A stretch of DNA of 25,769 nt from contig CP070776.1 in the NCBI GenBank assembly GCA_020346205.1, forward strand, positions 855,363-881,131, in the 5' to 3' direction. The position numbers were made by a program, and so were the translations under genes. How positions within the stretch are numbered: position 1 is the stretch's first letter; every line of letters begins with the position of its first letter. The notes below the pieces were generated by a model. That model was not told where the DNA came from. It searched no databases and saw only the letters and a list, made by a program, of their open reading frames with translations. Positions 15,707 through 24,013 of the stretch are shown here, piece by piece. Source of the DNA: Deltaproteobacteria bacterium (GTDB lineage: Bacteria > Desulfobacterota > Desulfobulbia > Desulfobulbales > BM004).

Positions 15707-18439
15707 TTACTTGTCTTGCTCCTCAGACAGATTCATGCTGTTTTCACCTGGCACTTCAGCCGTATCTGCATGACCGGCACCAACAGCCACCATTACATAG
15801 GCATCCGGTAAAATATACTTCCTTGCCACTTCAAGCACCCTTGCAGCATCAATCTCCTGGATTGCTTGAATATATCTGTTGCCATAATCCTGCCCCAGGT
15901 CATACGTTTCGTTTAGTCCCAGTTCAAGCGCCTGAGCACTGTGGGTCTGCATAGCAAGTTCGTACTGACTAATAAGGATATTTTTTGCCCTGTTTAACTC
16001 TTCTTCTCCCACTTTTTCTTCGCGGATAGTCCTTAGTTCATGCCAGACGCTGTTGATTGCCTGCTCCTTTTTCTCTGGACTTGTACCAATATAAATCCCG
16101 AACGCTCCAGTATCCAAGCCGAAAAATGAAAAGGATGAGAGGCTATATGCCAAGCTCTGCTTATCCCGCAGTTCAGTGAAGAGCCGGCCGCTCTGTCCGG
16201 ACAGAATAGTATCCAGCACCTCCAGCCCAAAGCGATCGGGATTCTTCAGGGTTGTACCCAAGAATCCTATAACCAGGTGAATTTGCTCCTTGTCGCGACT
16301 TATCTCCTTAATACTTTCCTTTGTCAGCATTGCTGGAGGCAGAATATCCTCCTCGATCTCCTGCTTGGCAGAACTTTTTGTAATCTGCCAGTCTCCAAAT
16401 AGGCTGACAACAAGATCTTTGGTCTCCTCGGCCTTGACATCCCCGGATATTGCCAGGACCATATTCTCAGGTTTGGCATGCTGAAAATAAATCTCCCTTA
16501 GGGCCTCAGCAGTAAAACTCTTTATCGCATCTTCAGAACCTATACTGTTTAGGCCGTAGGGGTGGCCACCAAAAAGCAGGCTGTTAAACTCCTGGAAGGC
16601 CAGAGAGGTTAGAGAGTCTTCCTGCTGTTTAAGCTGGGCCAGCAGTGCCGGACGGATTTTTTCAGCCTCCTTGGGATCAAATGCAGGTTCGCGTATGACA
16701 TCCCGAACCAAGGCTAGACCCTCGGGGAAAAAACGCGCCAGAAAATCAGCTTTTATGCCAAAAGTGTTCTTGCCGCTGAACCCGGTGAGGCCGCCTGCCA
16801 TGTCTGCTACAGCCTCGGCAAGTTCTTTGGCTGTCATGCTCTTAGTCCCCTTGGGCAAAAGATCACTGATATAGGAAAAGGCACCGTTTGTCACCTGGGT
16901 CTCCTCCCGAAGCCCTCCAGGAAAAACCGCCCTGATGCCAACTGTAGGTACAGTATCATCCTCCCGCACCAGCAAGGTAATACCGTTTTCAAGCCTGAAA
17001 CGGTGTACTCTGCTCAAGTATGAATTAGGCAGCATCGCCTCTGAGTCACTGTGGATTGCAGCTTCCTGAGCCCTGGCAATAGATGCTTCAACCTCTTCCC
17101 TGTCCGGCTCAAAAGTGGAGCCTGTTGGCATCAGAAAGCCAACACTAATGGTTTCTGCAGTGAAATATTTCTGGGCCACTCTCTTAATATCATCATGGGT
17201 TACTGCGCGGATTTTCTCCAGATACTCATCTTCTCTCGGATCCCCGGTCATCATCTCAAAAGACCCAAGGACACGGGCCTGGCCTTCCACCCGCTCCAGG
17301 TTAAAAACAAAATCACTTTCCAGGCTGCGCTTGGCCCGTTTAAGCTCTTCATCTGTTACTGAAAAATATTTCAATTTGAATAGCTCAGCAAGGGCAGCCT
17401 CAAAAGCCGGCAGCATATTGTTGCCGTCAAGAACAGCTGTTATTTCGAACATGCCTGGATCAGTTGGAGTGAAAGCCGTTGCATTAACCCCATAAACAAG
17501 TTGCTTTTCGTCACGTAGCGACCTGTAGAGGCGGGATGTTTCTCCATGGCCGACAATCTGGGCCAGAACATCAAGAGCAGGTGTATCAGGACTTTTAAAT
17601 TTTGAGATGGGGATAGCAATTGCCACCTGGGGCTGCATAATATCAGCCTTCAGAGTAAAAAATCGTGCCTCCTCCTGCACTGGCTCAACCGGTAGTGGAG
17701 ACGTCTCGGTTTCACCTCTGGTCATACCGCCCATAATATCATTAACCCTTGCGACAACCTCCCTCCCTTTGACATCGCCGGCTACTACCACTGTCAAATT
17801 CTGGGGATAGTAATGCTTTTGCATATACTCCAGAATTTTTTCACGGCTGAACTTATTAATAGACTCCTCATTACCAATAACAGGCAGCCTATAAGGGTGA
17901 CTGGTGTATGCTGTTGCCATCAATTCATGGAACAGCATAATATTAGGCCGGTCATAACGCATGGCAAATTCTTCAAGGACAACTTTTATCTCACGCTCCA
18001 GTTCTTCAGGGTCAAACACCGAGTGCATTACTGCTTCTGCCAGCACCTCAAATGCCATATCCCAGTGCACTGCCGAGAGGGTAGCATGATAGACTGTGTA
18101 TTCATAAGAGGTATAGGCATTAACCCGGCCGCCGGCTCCTTCTATGGCTCCGGCAAGCTCGCCCGGCCCCCTTGTCTCAGTCCCTTTAAAAATCATATGT
18201 TCAATAAAATGGGTGATGCCGGCCTCTTCTGAATTTTCATACACAGACCCGGCTTTTACCCAGATCTGGACCGTTGCCACCCTGGTGCCCGGCATCTCTT
18301 TAACAATAACGGTCAAGCCATTGTCCAGGGTTGCTTTATGGAGGTGCGCGGCCAGTTCTTCTGCCGTAACGGATGAAGTACTCATGATTGCCACCAGTAG
18401 GATGTTTAGGAGTATTGAGATATAGCGTATTTTTTTCAT
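15707..18439 (-). CDS. M16 (pitrilysin-family) zinc metallopeptidase, two fused units
   Basis: A 910-residue protein with a signal peptide (about residues 1-26, ending SSVTA), so it acts in the periplasm or outer face of the envelope. The N-terminal unit carries the inverted zinc motif HFIEH (77-81) and a downstream Glu in VVLEEF (156-157), making it the catalytic half. A second M16 unit starts near residue 470 with NGITLLVREDD; its equivalent position reads FSYISDL and lacks HxxEH, so it is the inactive partner half. This active-plus-inactive arrangement is normal for long M16 proteases, which clamp and degrade peptides. It is the first gene of a likely M16-rpe-pgi transcript. Its ribosome site (GAGAA) is weak. 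The substrate is unknown. Confidence 0.95.
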   Translation of the reverse strand: MKKIRYISILLNILLVAIMSTSSVTAEELAAHLHKATLDNGLTVIVKEMPGTRVATVQIWVKAGSVYENSEEAGITHFIEHMIFKGTETRGPGELAGAIEGAGGRVNAYTSYEYTVYHATLSAVHWDMAFEVLAEAVMHSVFDPEELEREIKVVLEEFAMRYDRPNIMLFHELMATAYTSHPYRLPVIGNEESINKFSREKILEYMQKHYYPQNLTVVVAGDVKGREVVARVNDIMGGMTRGETETSPLPVEPVQEEARFFTLKADIMQPQVAIAIPISKFKSPDTPALDVLAQIVGHGETSRLYRSLRDEKQLVYGVNATAFTPTDPGMFEITAVLDGNNMLPAFEAALAELFKLKYFSVTDEELKRAKRSLESDFVFNLERVEGQARVLGSFEMMTGDPREDEYLEKIRAVTHDDIKRVAQKYFTAETISVGFLMPTGSTFEPDREEVEASIARAQEAAIHSDSEAMLPNSYLSRVHRFRLENGITLLVREDDTVPTVGIRAVFPGGLREETQVTNGAFSYISDLLPKGTKSMTAKELAEAVADMAGGLTGFSGKNTFGIKADFLARFFPEGLALVRDVIREPAFDPKEAEKIRPALLAQLKQQEDSLTSLAFQEFNSLLFGGHPYGLNSIGSEDAIKSFTAEALREIYFQHAKPENMVLAISGDVKAEETKDLVVSLFGDWQITKSSAKQEIEEDILPPAMLTKESIKEISRDKEQIHLVIGFLGTTLKNPDRFGLEVLDTILSGQSGRLFTELRDKQSLAYSLSSFSFFGLDTGAFGIYIGTSPEKKEQAINSVWHELRTIREEKVGEEELNRAKNILISQYELAMQTHSAQALELGLNETYDLGQDYGNRYIQAIQEIDAARVLEVARKYILPDAYVMVAVGAGHADTAEVPGENSMNLSEEQDK

Positions 18440-18480
18440 TTCTCTGCTGTTATTTCACTGATTTTATTATTAAATAATCC

Positions 18481-18510
18481 ACCATACTGCACTTTTCTCT
18501 TCGCCGTCAA
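18481..18510 (-). promoter_or_regulatory. Candidate promoter of M16-rpe-pgi
   Basis: On the minus strand TTGACG (18505-18510, 5 of 6 matches) is followed after 18 bp by TATGGT (18481-18486, 4 of 6). Transcription would start about 35 nt before the M16 gene. It lies in the 90-bp gap after the methyltransferase gene, so that gene and the protease may be separate units. Confidence 0.4.
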
Positions 18511-18529
18511 TCGCTAAAGAGACCTGTAG

Positions 18530-19531
18530 CTATTCTCTTCTGGCAGTTCCGCAGAGTATGGCTGAATCATTCGGGCCCTGAAATTGCAAACGGTGAATAT
18601 CACTGGCTCCAGCCTGGCGCAGCATATCGCTTACTTCCTTTTCAGAGTATGAACGTCCTTGGTTATTGAGCAGCATATTCATTGAAAAAAGAGCCGGGAA
18701 AAGGGGGCCGTCCAAAGAGTCATTCAAGAAAAAATCGTGGATCAGGATATAGCCTCCAGGCTCCAGTGCTTGTATTGTTTTCTCAATTAGTGCCTGGCAC
18801 TCCTCCTCGGAATTTGAATGCAGTATCTGTGAGAGCCAGGCCACATCAAATGTTCCCTCAATGGGATCAGCATTAAAATCACCGGCTACAAAATCAATCC
18901 GGTCCGCAACTCCAAAACGTTCTGTTGTTTTCTGCGCAAAGGGTTCGGTGGTCTTACGGTCATAAATTGTAGCCCTGAGCATTGGATTTGCCAGGCAGAA
19001 ATGGATGGCATGGGTGCCGGGGCCACCGCCGAGATCCAGCAGATGGCGTTTCCCGTCCAGGTTTACAGATGCTGCTATTGTCGGCGCAATGGCCATTGCC
19101 AGGTTAAACATGCCCATCTGGAAGCTTTCCCGTTCCGCTTCCTCACCATGGGATAGTTTTTCAACAGGTTCACCCAGGGTGACCGCCTCATGCAATTTGG
19201 CCCATGCATCTACCAGATGAAAGTGGTGCATAATAATATATCCTATATAGCCCGGCTCATCCTTGACAAGGCATGAACGGCTGAAATCGGTATTTTTATA
19301 GCGGCTGTCATTATGCTCCAACAGCCCCATAGCTGTAAGGGCATTGAGGAGCATTGCAATACCCCTCTCATTTGCTCCAATTCTTGCATTTACTTCAGCT
19401 ACAGTCAGCTGTGCATCATTAAGCGCAGTAAAAATCTCTAACTTTACCGCAGCATGAACTGTACTTGACCGCCAATAAGCGCTTGAGGTGCTTAACAACT
19501 GGCCAATATTCCACCCCTGTCCACTTCCCAT
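18530..19531 (-). CDS. Class I SAM-dependent O-methyltransferase family protein
   Basis: A 333-residue protein with the architecture of family-2 O-methyltransferases (hydroxyindole or caffeate OMT type). A winged-helix dimerisation domain (about 12-85; AAVKLEIFTAL is typical) is followed by a Rossmann fold with the SAM-binding DLGGGPG (166-172), a DFNAD adenine loop, and ILHSNSEEE, where the family's catalytic histidine sits. IHDFFLND follows the last SAM-binding strand. It should transfer a methyl group to a small-molecule hydroxyl, but the acceptor cannot be read from sequence. GGAG lies upstream of the ATG. It is divergent from the CxxC-gspAB operon. Similar enzymes can also methylate other atoms or be secondary-metabolism tailoring enzymes, though no biosynthetic cluster is present here. 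Confidence 0.9.
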   Translation of the reverse strand: MGSGQGWNIGQLLSTSSAYWRSSTVHAAVKLEIFTALNDAQLTVAEVNARIGANERGIAMLLNALTAMGLLEHNDSRYKNTDFSRSCLVKDEPGYIGYIIMHHFHLVDAWAKLHEAVTLGEPVEKLSHGEEAERESFQMGMFNLAMAIAPTIAASVNLDGKRHLLDLGGGPGTHAIHFCLANPMLRATIYDRKTTEPFAQKTTERFGVADRIDFVAGDFNADPIEGTFDVAWLSQILHSNSEEECQALIEKTIQALEPGGYILIHDFFLNDSLDGPLFPALFSMNMLLNNQGRSYSEKEVSDMLRQAGASDIHRLQFQGPNDSAILCGTARRE

Positions 19532-19601
19532 TTCAGTCTCCTGTAACTAATCTGGCTGAATTTCAAAAATACGGTGGTTTCTTTTTCTTTCACAATAGGG
19601 C

Positions 19602-19629
19602 ATAATACAAAATGATTTTTAAATAACAA
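19602..19629 (-). promoter_or_regulatory. Candidate promoter of the methyltransferase gene
   Basis: On the minus strand TTGTTA (19624-19629, 4 of 6 matches) and TATTAT (19602-19607, 5 of 6) are 16 bp apart, giving a leader of about 65 nt. Confidence 0.45.
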
Positions 19630-19651
19630 ATACAGAATGCAGTAAGTACCC

Positions 19652-19679
19652 TTGACTGGCTTTTAAACGACATTATACA
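19652..19679 (+). promoter_or_regulatory. Candidate promoter of the gspAB operon
   Basis: TTGACT (19652-19657) and TATACA (19674-19679) are 16 bp apart, with a start near 19686. At the predicted transcript 5' end lies ATACCT-TAAC-AGGTAT (19688-19703), a 6-bp inverted repeat that could be an operator overlapping the start or a leader hairpin. The promoter is divergent from the methyltransferase promoter, with 22 bp between the two -35 boxes. Confidence 0.45.
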
Positions 19680-19769
19680 TTATGGTAATACCTTAACAGG
19701 TATGAACAACCCCAAAAAATCCAGACAAGAAGAATTTTATAGGAATCACTAATCCTGCCAGGAAATAAT

Positions 19770-20003
19770 GTGTTAGTTATCCGTTGTGCTGCCTGTAAAA
19801 AAAAACTTTGGAAATATGATAAAATTGGCCCAGGTGAAGTTTTGCGTTGCCACAAGGCAAGAATTACAAAAAAATACAACTTTACAGCCCGGGATCAGAA
19901 GATACAATGCAGCTGCGGTAAAGATATTGGGATAGACAAGGGATCTTTTTTCAAAATGATCAGCAAGGCTTTTACTTATTCCGGCACCAAGAGAAATAGT
20001 TAA
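19770..20003 (+). CDS. Small cysteine-rich (zinc-ribbon-like) protein
   Basis: A 77-residue basic protein of unknown function. Metal-ligand-like residues are Cys6 and Cys9 (CAAC), Cys27-His28 (RCHK) and Cys47 with Cys49 (CSCG), which suggests one zinc site of ribbon type. It faintly recalls the Com-like zinc fingers of phages, but no specific match is claimed. The start is GTG at 19770, supported by AGGA (19760-19763) 6 nt upstream; an ATG at 19768 is out of frame. gspA starts 34 bp after its stop, so it is probably the first gene of the gspAB-mltD transcript and may serve it. It has no signal peptide, so it should stay in the cytosol. Confidence 0.75.
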   Translation: MLVIRCAACKKKLWKYDKIGPGEVLRCHKARITKKYNFTARDQKIQCSCGKDIGIDKGSFFKMISKAFTYSGTKRNS

Positions 20004-20037
20004 CCTGTCTCCAGGTTTGTAAATTAGTTATTCACAT

Positions 20038-21999
20038 ATGTATAATAAGTTTTTTGGTTTTAAAGAAAAGCCCTTCAAGCTGGTACCAAACCCAGAGTAT
20101 CTTTTTTTAAGCAAAAGCCATGAAGAAGCGCTTGCCCATCTCACCTACGCCATTACTCATGGCGATGGTTTTGTAGAGATAACCGGTGAGGTTGGGACCG
20201 GCAAAACTACCTTATGCCGAGTTTTTCTAGAAAACCTCGATAAATCCATTGAGGCTGCCTATATTTTCAACCCGAAACTTGATGCTCTACAGCTTCTTAA
20301 GGCTATCAACGATGAGTTTGATATTGATTCTTCGCCTGACAACACCAAGGATTTAATCGACAGGCTCAACACTTTCTTAATCGAAAAAAAAGGTGCCGGG
20401 CACAAGGTGCTCGTTCTTATTGATGAAGCCCAAAACCTTTCCCTTGAGGTTCTTGAACAGCTGCGTCTTCTCTCCAACCTTGAGACTACACAGGAAAAAC
20501 TGCTGCAAATCATTCTAGTAGGCCAGCCTGAGCTCGGTGACATGCTGTCCTCACACCAACTCCGACAACTGGGGCAACGCATCACTATTAACTGCCAGTT
20601 GTCCCCATTAACGTATGAGGAAACAAGGGACTATATCAGGCATCGCATTACACTTGCTTCCCATAGGGCCGGCCCGTCTTTTGATAAAGCATCCTATCGC
20701 ACCATATATGAATACTCACGCGGCATACCGCGCCTGATCAATATTGCCTGTGACAGAGCCCTGCTGAATGCTTTCAGTCACAACAGCTTTAATATAACCA
20801 GCTCAATTGCCAAAGAAGCAGTCCGTGAACTCACCAACAAAAAAATAAGCACCTCACCGCGGAAACAGCAGGTGCCAGCCTTTATTGTATTGGCTGCCAT
20901 AGTGGTTCCCCTGGCTGCTGTTATCTTCTATTTTAATTCTGGCGGCAATTCAACCACTCCTTCGCCTGGCAAAAATTACTCCCTGCCTGATACCCCAAAG
21001 ATCAACCTTGTTGACGAACCGGTCGCTAAAGCATTGAATCCTGCAACAGGTTCTGCTGCACCTCCCAAAACACAAGAATCTGAAATTGAATTGAGCCCTA
21101 AAGAGAAACAACAGACTATAGGCCGAAATCTGGATAAACTCTTACCAGTTACAGCGTATACTCCCAGTGAAGCTGATGCTCTGCAGAAAAGCCCGATTAT
21201 TAAACCTGAAGGAAATTCTTCTCTTACTGAGGTTTCAGTAAGTAGCCAAACTGAAGAAATATCATTTGCAGACTCACATGTTATTGATGATCAGGCAGAA
21301 TTGGATGCTGCTGCTGAGCAGTTTTTAAGTTTTCTCAAGAGCATCAATTCAAGACATTCACGTAACTCTGCAATGCAGCAAACTCTGGGACTTTGGAGTC
21401 AATCTGCCTCAATAGGTCAGCAGGTTATGATGGTTAACTCCGATCAGGCCTTCTTCCACAAAGCTGCATGGAGAAATGGCCTCCTGGTCCAGCCCATGGC
21501 AACTGATACAGACCTGAAGCTTATCCAAGGACTGAACCTCCCAGCCATACTGACCTTTTATCTTCCAAATCATGCCTGGCCCAAATATCTCACTCTTGCT
21601 GGTGTAGATGCAGATAAAGCATATCTTGATGCTGGAGACCAAGGCGGAATTCTTACGGTAGACAGGAGAATTCTCAAACGATTCTGGTCTGGTGAAGTTT
21701 ATATTGTCTGGAAAAATTTTATCGGCCTTGAGGGCATCATAACTGAGAATTCAGATGCTGATTCCGTGGAAAATCTTAAAATGTTACTCAAGGACCTTGC
21801 ATACCTAGATGATGCCATAACTGACGAGTTTGACATGGACACTAAAAAGCTCATAAAAGCAATTCAAACCAAAAATGGCCTCGATGCAGACGGAAAGGTT
21901 GGGCCACTCACAAAAATTGTCCTGTATAATGAAAACAGTGACTTTATAAAACCATCACTTGTTAAATTTGAAGCAGCCAGAACGGAGAACGGCAGTTGA
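20038..21999 (+). CDS. gspA: GspA/ExeA-type AAA+ ATPase with peptidoglycan-binding domain
   Basis: GspA (ExeA) is an inner-membrane ATPase that with GspB helps place type II secretion secretins through the peptidoglycan. The 653-residue protein has Walker A GEVGTGKTT (50-58), Walker B VLVLIDEAQ (124-132) and a sensor-type SRGIPRLIN (227-235). One membrane helix (about 280-299) follows. A low-complexity Pro/Ser/Glu linker leads to a periplasmic region with a C39-peptidase-like fold lacking an obvious catalytic Cys (about 425-560), then a peptidoglycan-binding helix bundle (about 590-645, with QTKNGLDADGKVGPLT). gspB overlaps the stop. No gspC-N genes are in the window, so the partner could equally be another secretin or a general envelope machine. 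Confidence 0.92.
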   Translation: MYNKFFGFKEKPFKLVPNPEYLFLSKSHEEALAHLTYAITHGDGFVEITGEVGTGKTTLCRVFLENLDKSIEAAYIFNPKLDALQLLKAINDEFDIDSSPDNTKDLIDRLNTFLIEKKGAGHKVLVLIDEAQNLSLEVLEQLRLLSNLETTQEKLLQIILVGQPELGDMLSSHQLRQLGQRITINCQLSPLTYEETRDYIRHRITLASHRAGPSFDKASYRTIYEYSRGIPRLINIACDRALLNAFSHNSFNITSSIAKEAVRELTNKKISTSPRKQQVPAFIVLAAIVVPLAAVIFYFNSGGNSTTPSPGKNYSLPDTPKINLVDEPVAKALNPATGSAAPPKTQESEIELSPKEKQQTIGRNLDKLLPVTAYTPSEADALQKSPIIKPEGNSSLTEVSVSSQTEEISFADSHVIDDQAELDAAAEQFLSFLKSINSRHSRNSAMQQTLGLWSQSASIGQQVMMVNSDQAFFHKAAWRNGLLVQPMATDTDLKLIQGLNLPAILTFYLPNHAWPKYLTLAGVDADKAYLDAGDQGGILTVDRRILKRFWSGEVYIVWKNFIGLEGIITENSDADSVENLKMLLKDLAYLDDAITDEFDMDTKKLIKAIQTKNGLDADGKVGPLTKIVLYNENSDFIKPSLVKFEAARTENGS

Positions 22000-22787
22000 G
22001 CTCAATACTTCGCGCCCTGAAAAAACTTGAAAATGAACCCAGGCATCTGGATGAAACCCAGCCTCTGGATAGTAAATTTGTTCCATTAGCAGATACCAGT
22101 CCGCAAAAATCACCTGCTGGTATTTTATTTATGGTCATTGGTGGCGGTATTGTTTGTGGGCTTGTAATTTTAGCTGGCTGGTGGCTATTTTCAGAAAAAA
22201 CACTGTCTCCACCTGCTGTACCTCAACAAACCTCCCAGCAGAACTTGCAGCAATCAGAAAAGGCTGCTGCCAAACTTAAAGAGCTAGAAATATCTGAACG
22301 TCCATATGCTTCAGTTGAGCCTGCAAAACCTATTTTAGATATGACAGCTATAAGGGAAACAACTGATCAGGGTCCAGAGTTGCCCCAGGTGCAAACACCT
22401 CAACCTTTATCAGTAACAATTGAGCAAAAAGAAGCTATATCTGCTGATAAACAGACTGCAGGCTCGATTATAAAAATGCCTGAAACTACAAGCACTGAAA
22501 TTAGTGACCAAGTTTCTGCCGAGAAAGTTGCGGTTCCTGTTACCAGGGCCCCTGAAGTCACTACTAAAATTGAAGAAGTTGAGATTCCTTTGCTCAAAGA
22601 TCCTGATATGAAACTGCAGGCAATTACATGGTCAAAAAATCCGCAAAAACGTATTGCTGTTATAAACAACCGTATTTTACGCCAAGGGGAAGTTGCTCAT
22701 GGCTATCGCCTTGATACCATCAACCAGGACGATGTAGTGCTAAGCGATGGAGGTGAAAAATGGAAACTCTTATTCCGCATTCAATAA
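21996..22787 (+). CDS. gspB: GspB-type partner of the GspA ATPase
   Basis: A 263-residue bitopic inner-membrane protein. A short cytosolic N-terminus MSSILRALKKLE is typical of GspB. It is followed by one membrane helix (about 41-65), a long Pro/Gln/Glu-rich periplasmic linker, and the conserved GspB C-terminal domain (about 204-263). That domain contains LQAITWSKNPQKRIAVINN, then RQGEV and GEKWKLLF. The start is a TTG at 21996 that overlaps the gspA stop by 4 nt, supported by GGAG (21984-21987) 8 nt upstream and by the family N-terminus. The overlap implies translational coupling and equimolar production with GspA. Function in a GspAB complex is inferred from the family and the gene order. 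Confidence 0.9.
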   Translation: MSSILRALKKLENEPRHLDETQPLDSKFVPLADTSPQKSPAGILFMVIGGGIVCGLVILAGWWLFSEKTLSPPAVPQQTSQQNLQQSEKAAAKLKELEISERPYASVEPAKPILDMTAIRETTDQGPELPQVQTPQPLSVTIEQKEAISADKQTAGSIIKMPETTSTEISDQVSAEKVAVPVTRAPEVTTKIEEVEIPLLKDPDMKLQAITWSKNPQKRIAVINNRILRQGEVAHGYRLDTINQDDVVLSDGGEKWKLLFRIQ

Positions 22788-22818
22788 AGTTTAAGGACAC
22801 AAAAGGTAATTCCTCATT

Positions 22819-23910
22819 ATGAAACGATTATTGCTGCTCTGTTTGATTATACTCAGCTTCTCAACTAACAGTGCCCTTGCAGAAGCCCCAAAAGACTTTA
22901 ATTCTGAATCGCTGCCATCTCTCATTTCAGCAATCAGGGTTGAGGGGCCTCTTAGCTTTTGTGGCGAGCCCGTGCCACTGGAAAATCCTGATGTTCGTGA
23001 AAGGCTTGAAAAGGAATTGCTTCTCATACTCTGGAACAGGCCCCAGGTCATACTTTGGCTGAAGCGTGCTAGCCGTTATTTTCCTTATATTGAAAGAACC
23101 CTTGCTCAACATAATATGCCGGAAGACCTCAAGTATATAGCTGTTATCGAAAGTGCCCTGCTGCCCCATGCAGGCTCCTCAAAAGGCGCGGTGGGCTACT
23201 GGCAGTTCATTAGGAGCACCGGGCGCAGTTATGGGCTAACCATTGACCGTTACATTGATGAAAGGCGCAACTTATTCGCTTCGACCAGAGCTGCTGTTAC
23301 CTATTTGCAAGATCTGCATGACCTTTTCGCCTCATGGACTTTGGCTGCAGCCGCATATAATATTGGAGAAGATCGACTCCAGGATGAAAAAACAAGCCAG
23401 AAGGTAGATAATTACTATGAGTTTTATCTGCCCCTTGAGACCCAGCGTTATATTTTTAAAATTATTGCCGCAAAGATTATTTTTTCTAATCCAGACCGTT
23501 ATGGGTTTCACCTTGATGAAGAGGATTATTATGCACCAGTCACCTTTGATAGGGTTAAAATAACCCTGCCGAGCAGAACACCTTTATACCTTGTTGCTCA
23601 GGCCTCAGACACATACTTTAAAAAGATCAGGGACCTCAATCCCGAGATCAGGGGTCATAATCTTCTTAAAGGCACCCATATCATTGCTGTACCAAAGGGA
23701 GCTGGCGAAAACTTTCATGGGCGCTTTGCCAGTCTCTCAAAAAAATGGCGGCAGGAATACAAAATGCATATTTACATTGTTAAAAGAGGTGACAGCCTAT
23801 CCACTATTGCTGAACGCTTCCATGTAACCCTCCCGGCCCTAATGGCCTGGAATGACTTAAGTCCGAATAAGTATATTCACCCCGGTGAAAAACTTGTCAT
23901 ATACCAATAA
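22819..23910 (+). CDS. mltD: MltD-type lytic transglycosylase with LysM domain
   Basis: A 363-residue secreted murein hydrolase that cleaves the glycan strand of peptidoglycan by intramolecular transglycosylation. The signal peptide is about residues 1-21 (ending SALA, no lipobox). The SLT goose-lysozyme-like domain (about 85-230) has the catalytic Glu111 in AVIES, the GAVGYWQF motif (123-130) and AAAAYNIG. One LysM repeat occupies about 317-362 (IVKRGDSLSTIAERF); E. coli MltD has two. The gene starts 31 bp after gspB. Lying behind gspAB, it may open the peptidoglycan mesh for assembly of the envelope complex, an attractive but unproven link. No terminator is seen behind it. Confidence 0.94.
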   Translation: MKRLLLLCLIILSFSTNSALAEAPKDFNSESLPSLISAIRVEGPLSFCGEPVPLENPDVRERLEKELLLILWNRPQVILWLKRASRYFPYIERTLAQHNMPEDLKYIAVIESALLPHAGSSKGAVGYWQFIRSTGRSYGLTIDRYIDERRNLFASTRAAVTYLQDLHDLFASWTLAAAAYNIGEDRLQDEKTSQKVDNYYEFYLPLETQRYIFKIIAAKIIFSNPDRYGFHLDEEDYYAPVTFDRVKITLPSRTPLYLVAQASDTYFKKIRDLNPEIRGHNLLKGTHIIAVPKGAGENFHGRFASLSKKWRQEYKMHIYIVKRGDSLSTIAERFHVTLPALMAWNDLSPNKYIHPGEKLVIYQ

Positions 23911-24013
23911 ATTGAATGATTTAAAAATGCTCAACCAGTTTCTTAATAAAAAGCCCTGGAAACACACTATTAAACGTTGAAACCGGGGTAATAATCTTTT
24001 AAGAAGATAGTTT

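Noticed and set aside
23911..24013. Terminator between mltD and the Mrr-like gene
   Set aside because: CCCTGG (around 23955) can pair weakly with CCGGGG (around 23983) including a G-T pair, but the loop is long and no U-tract follows.
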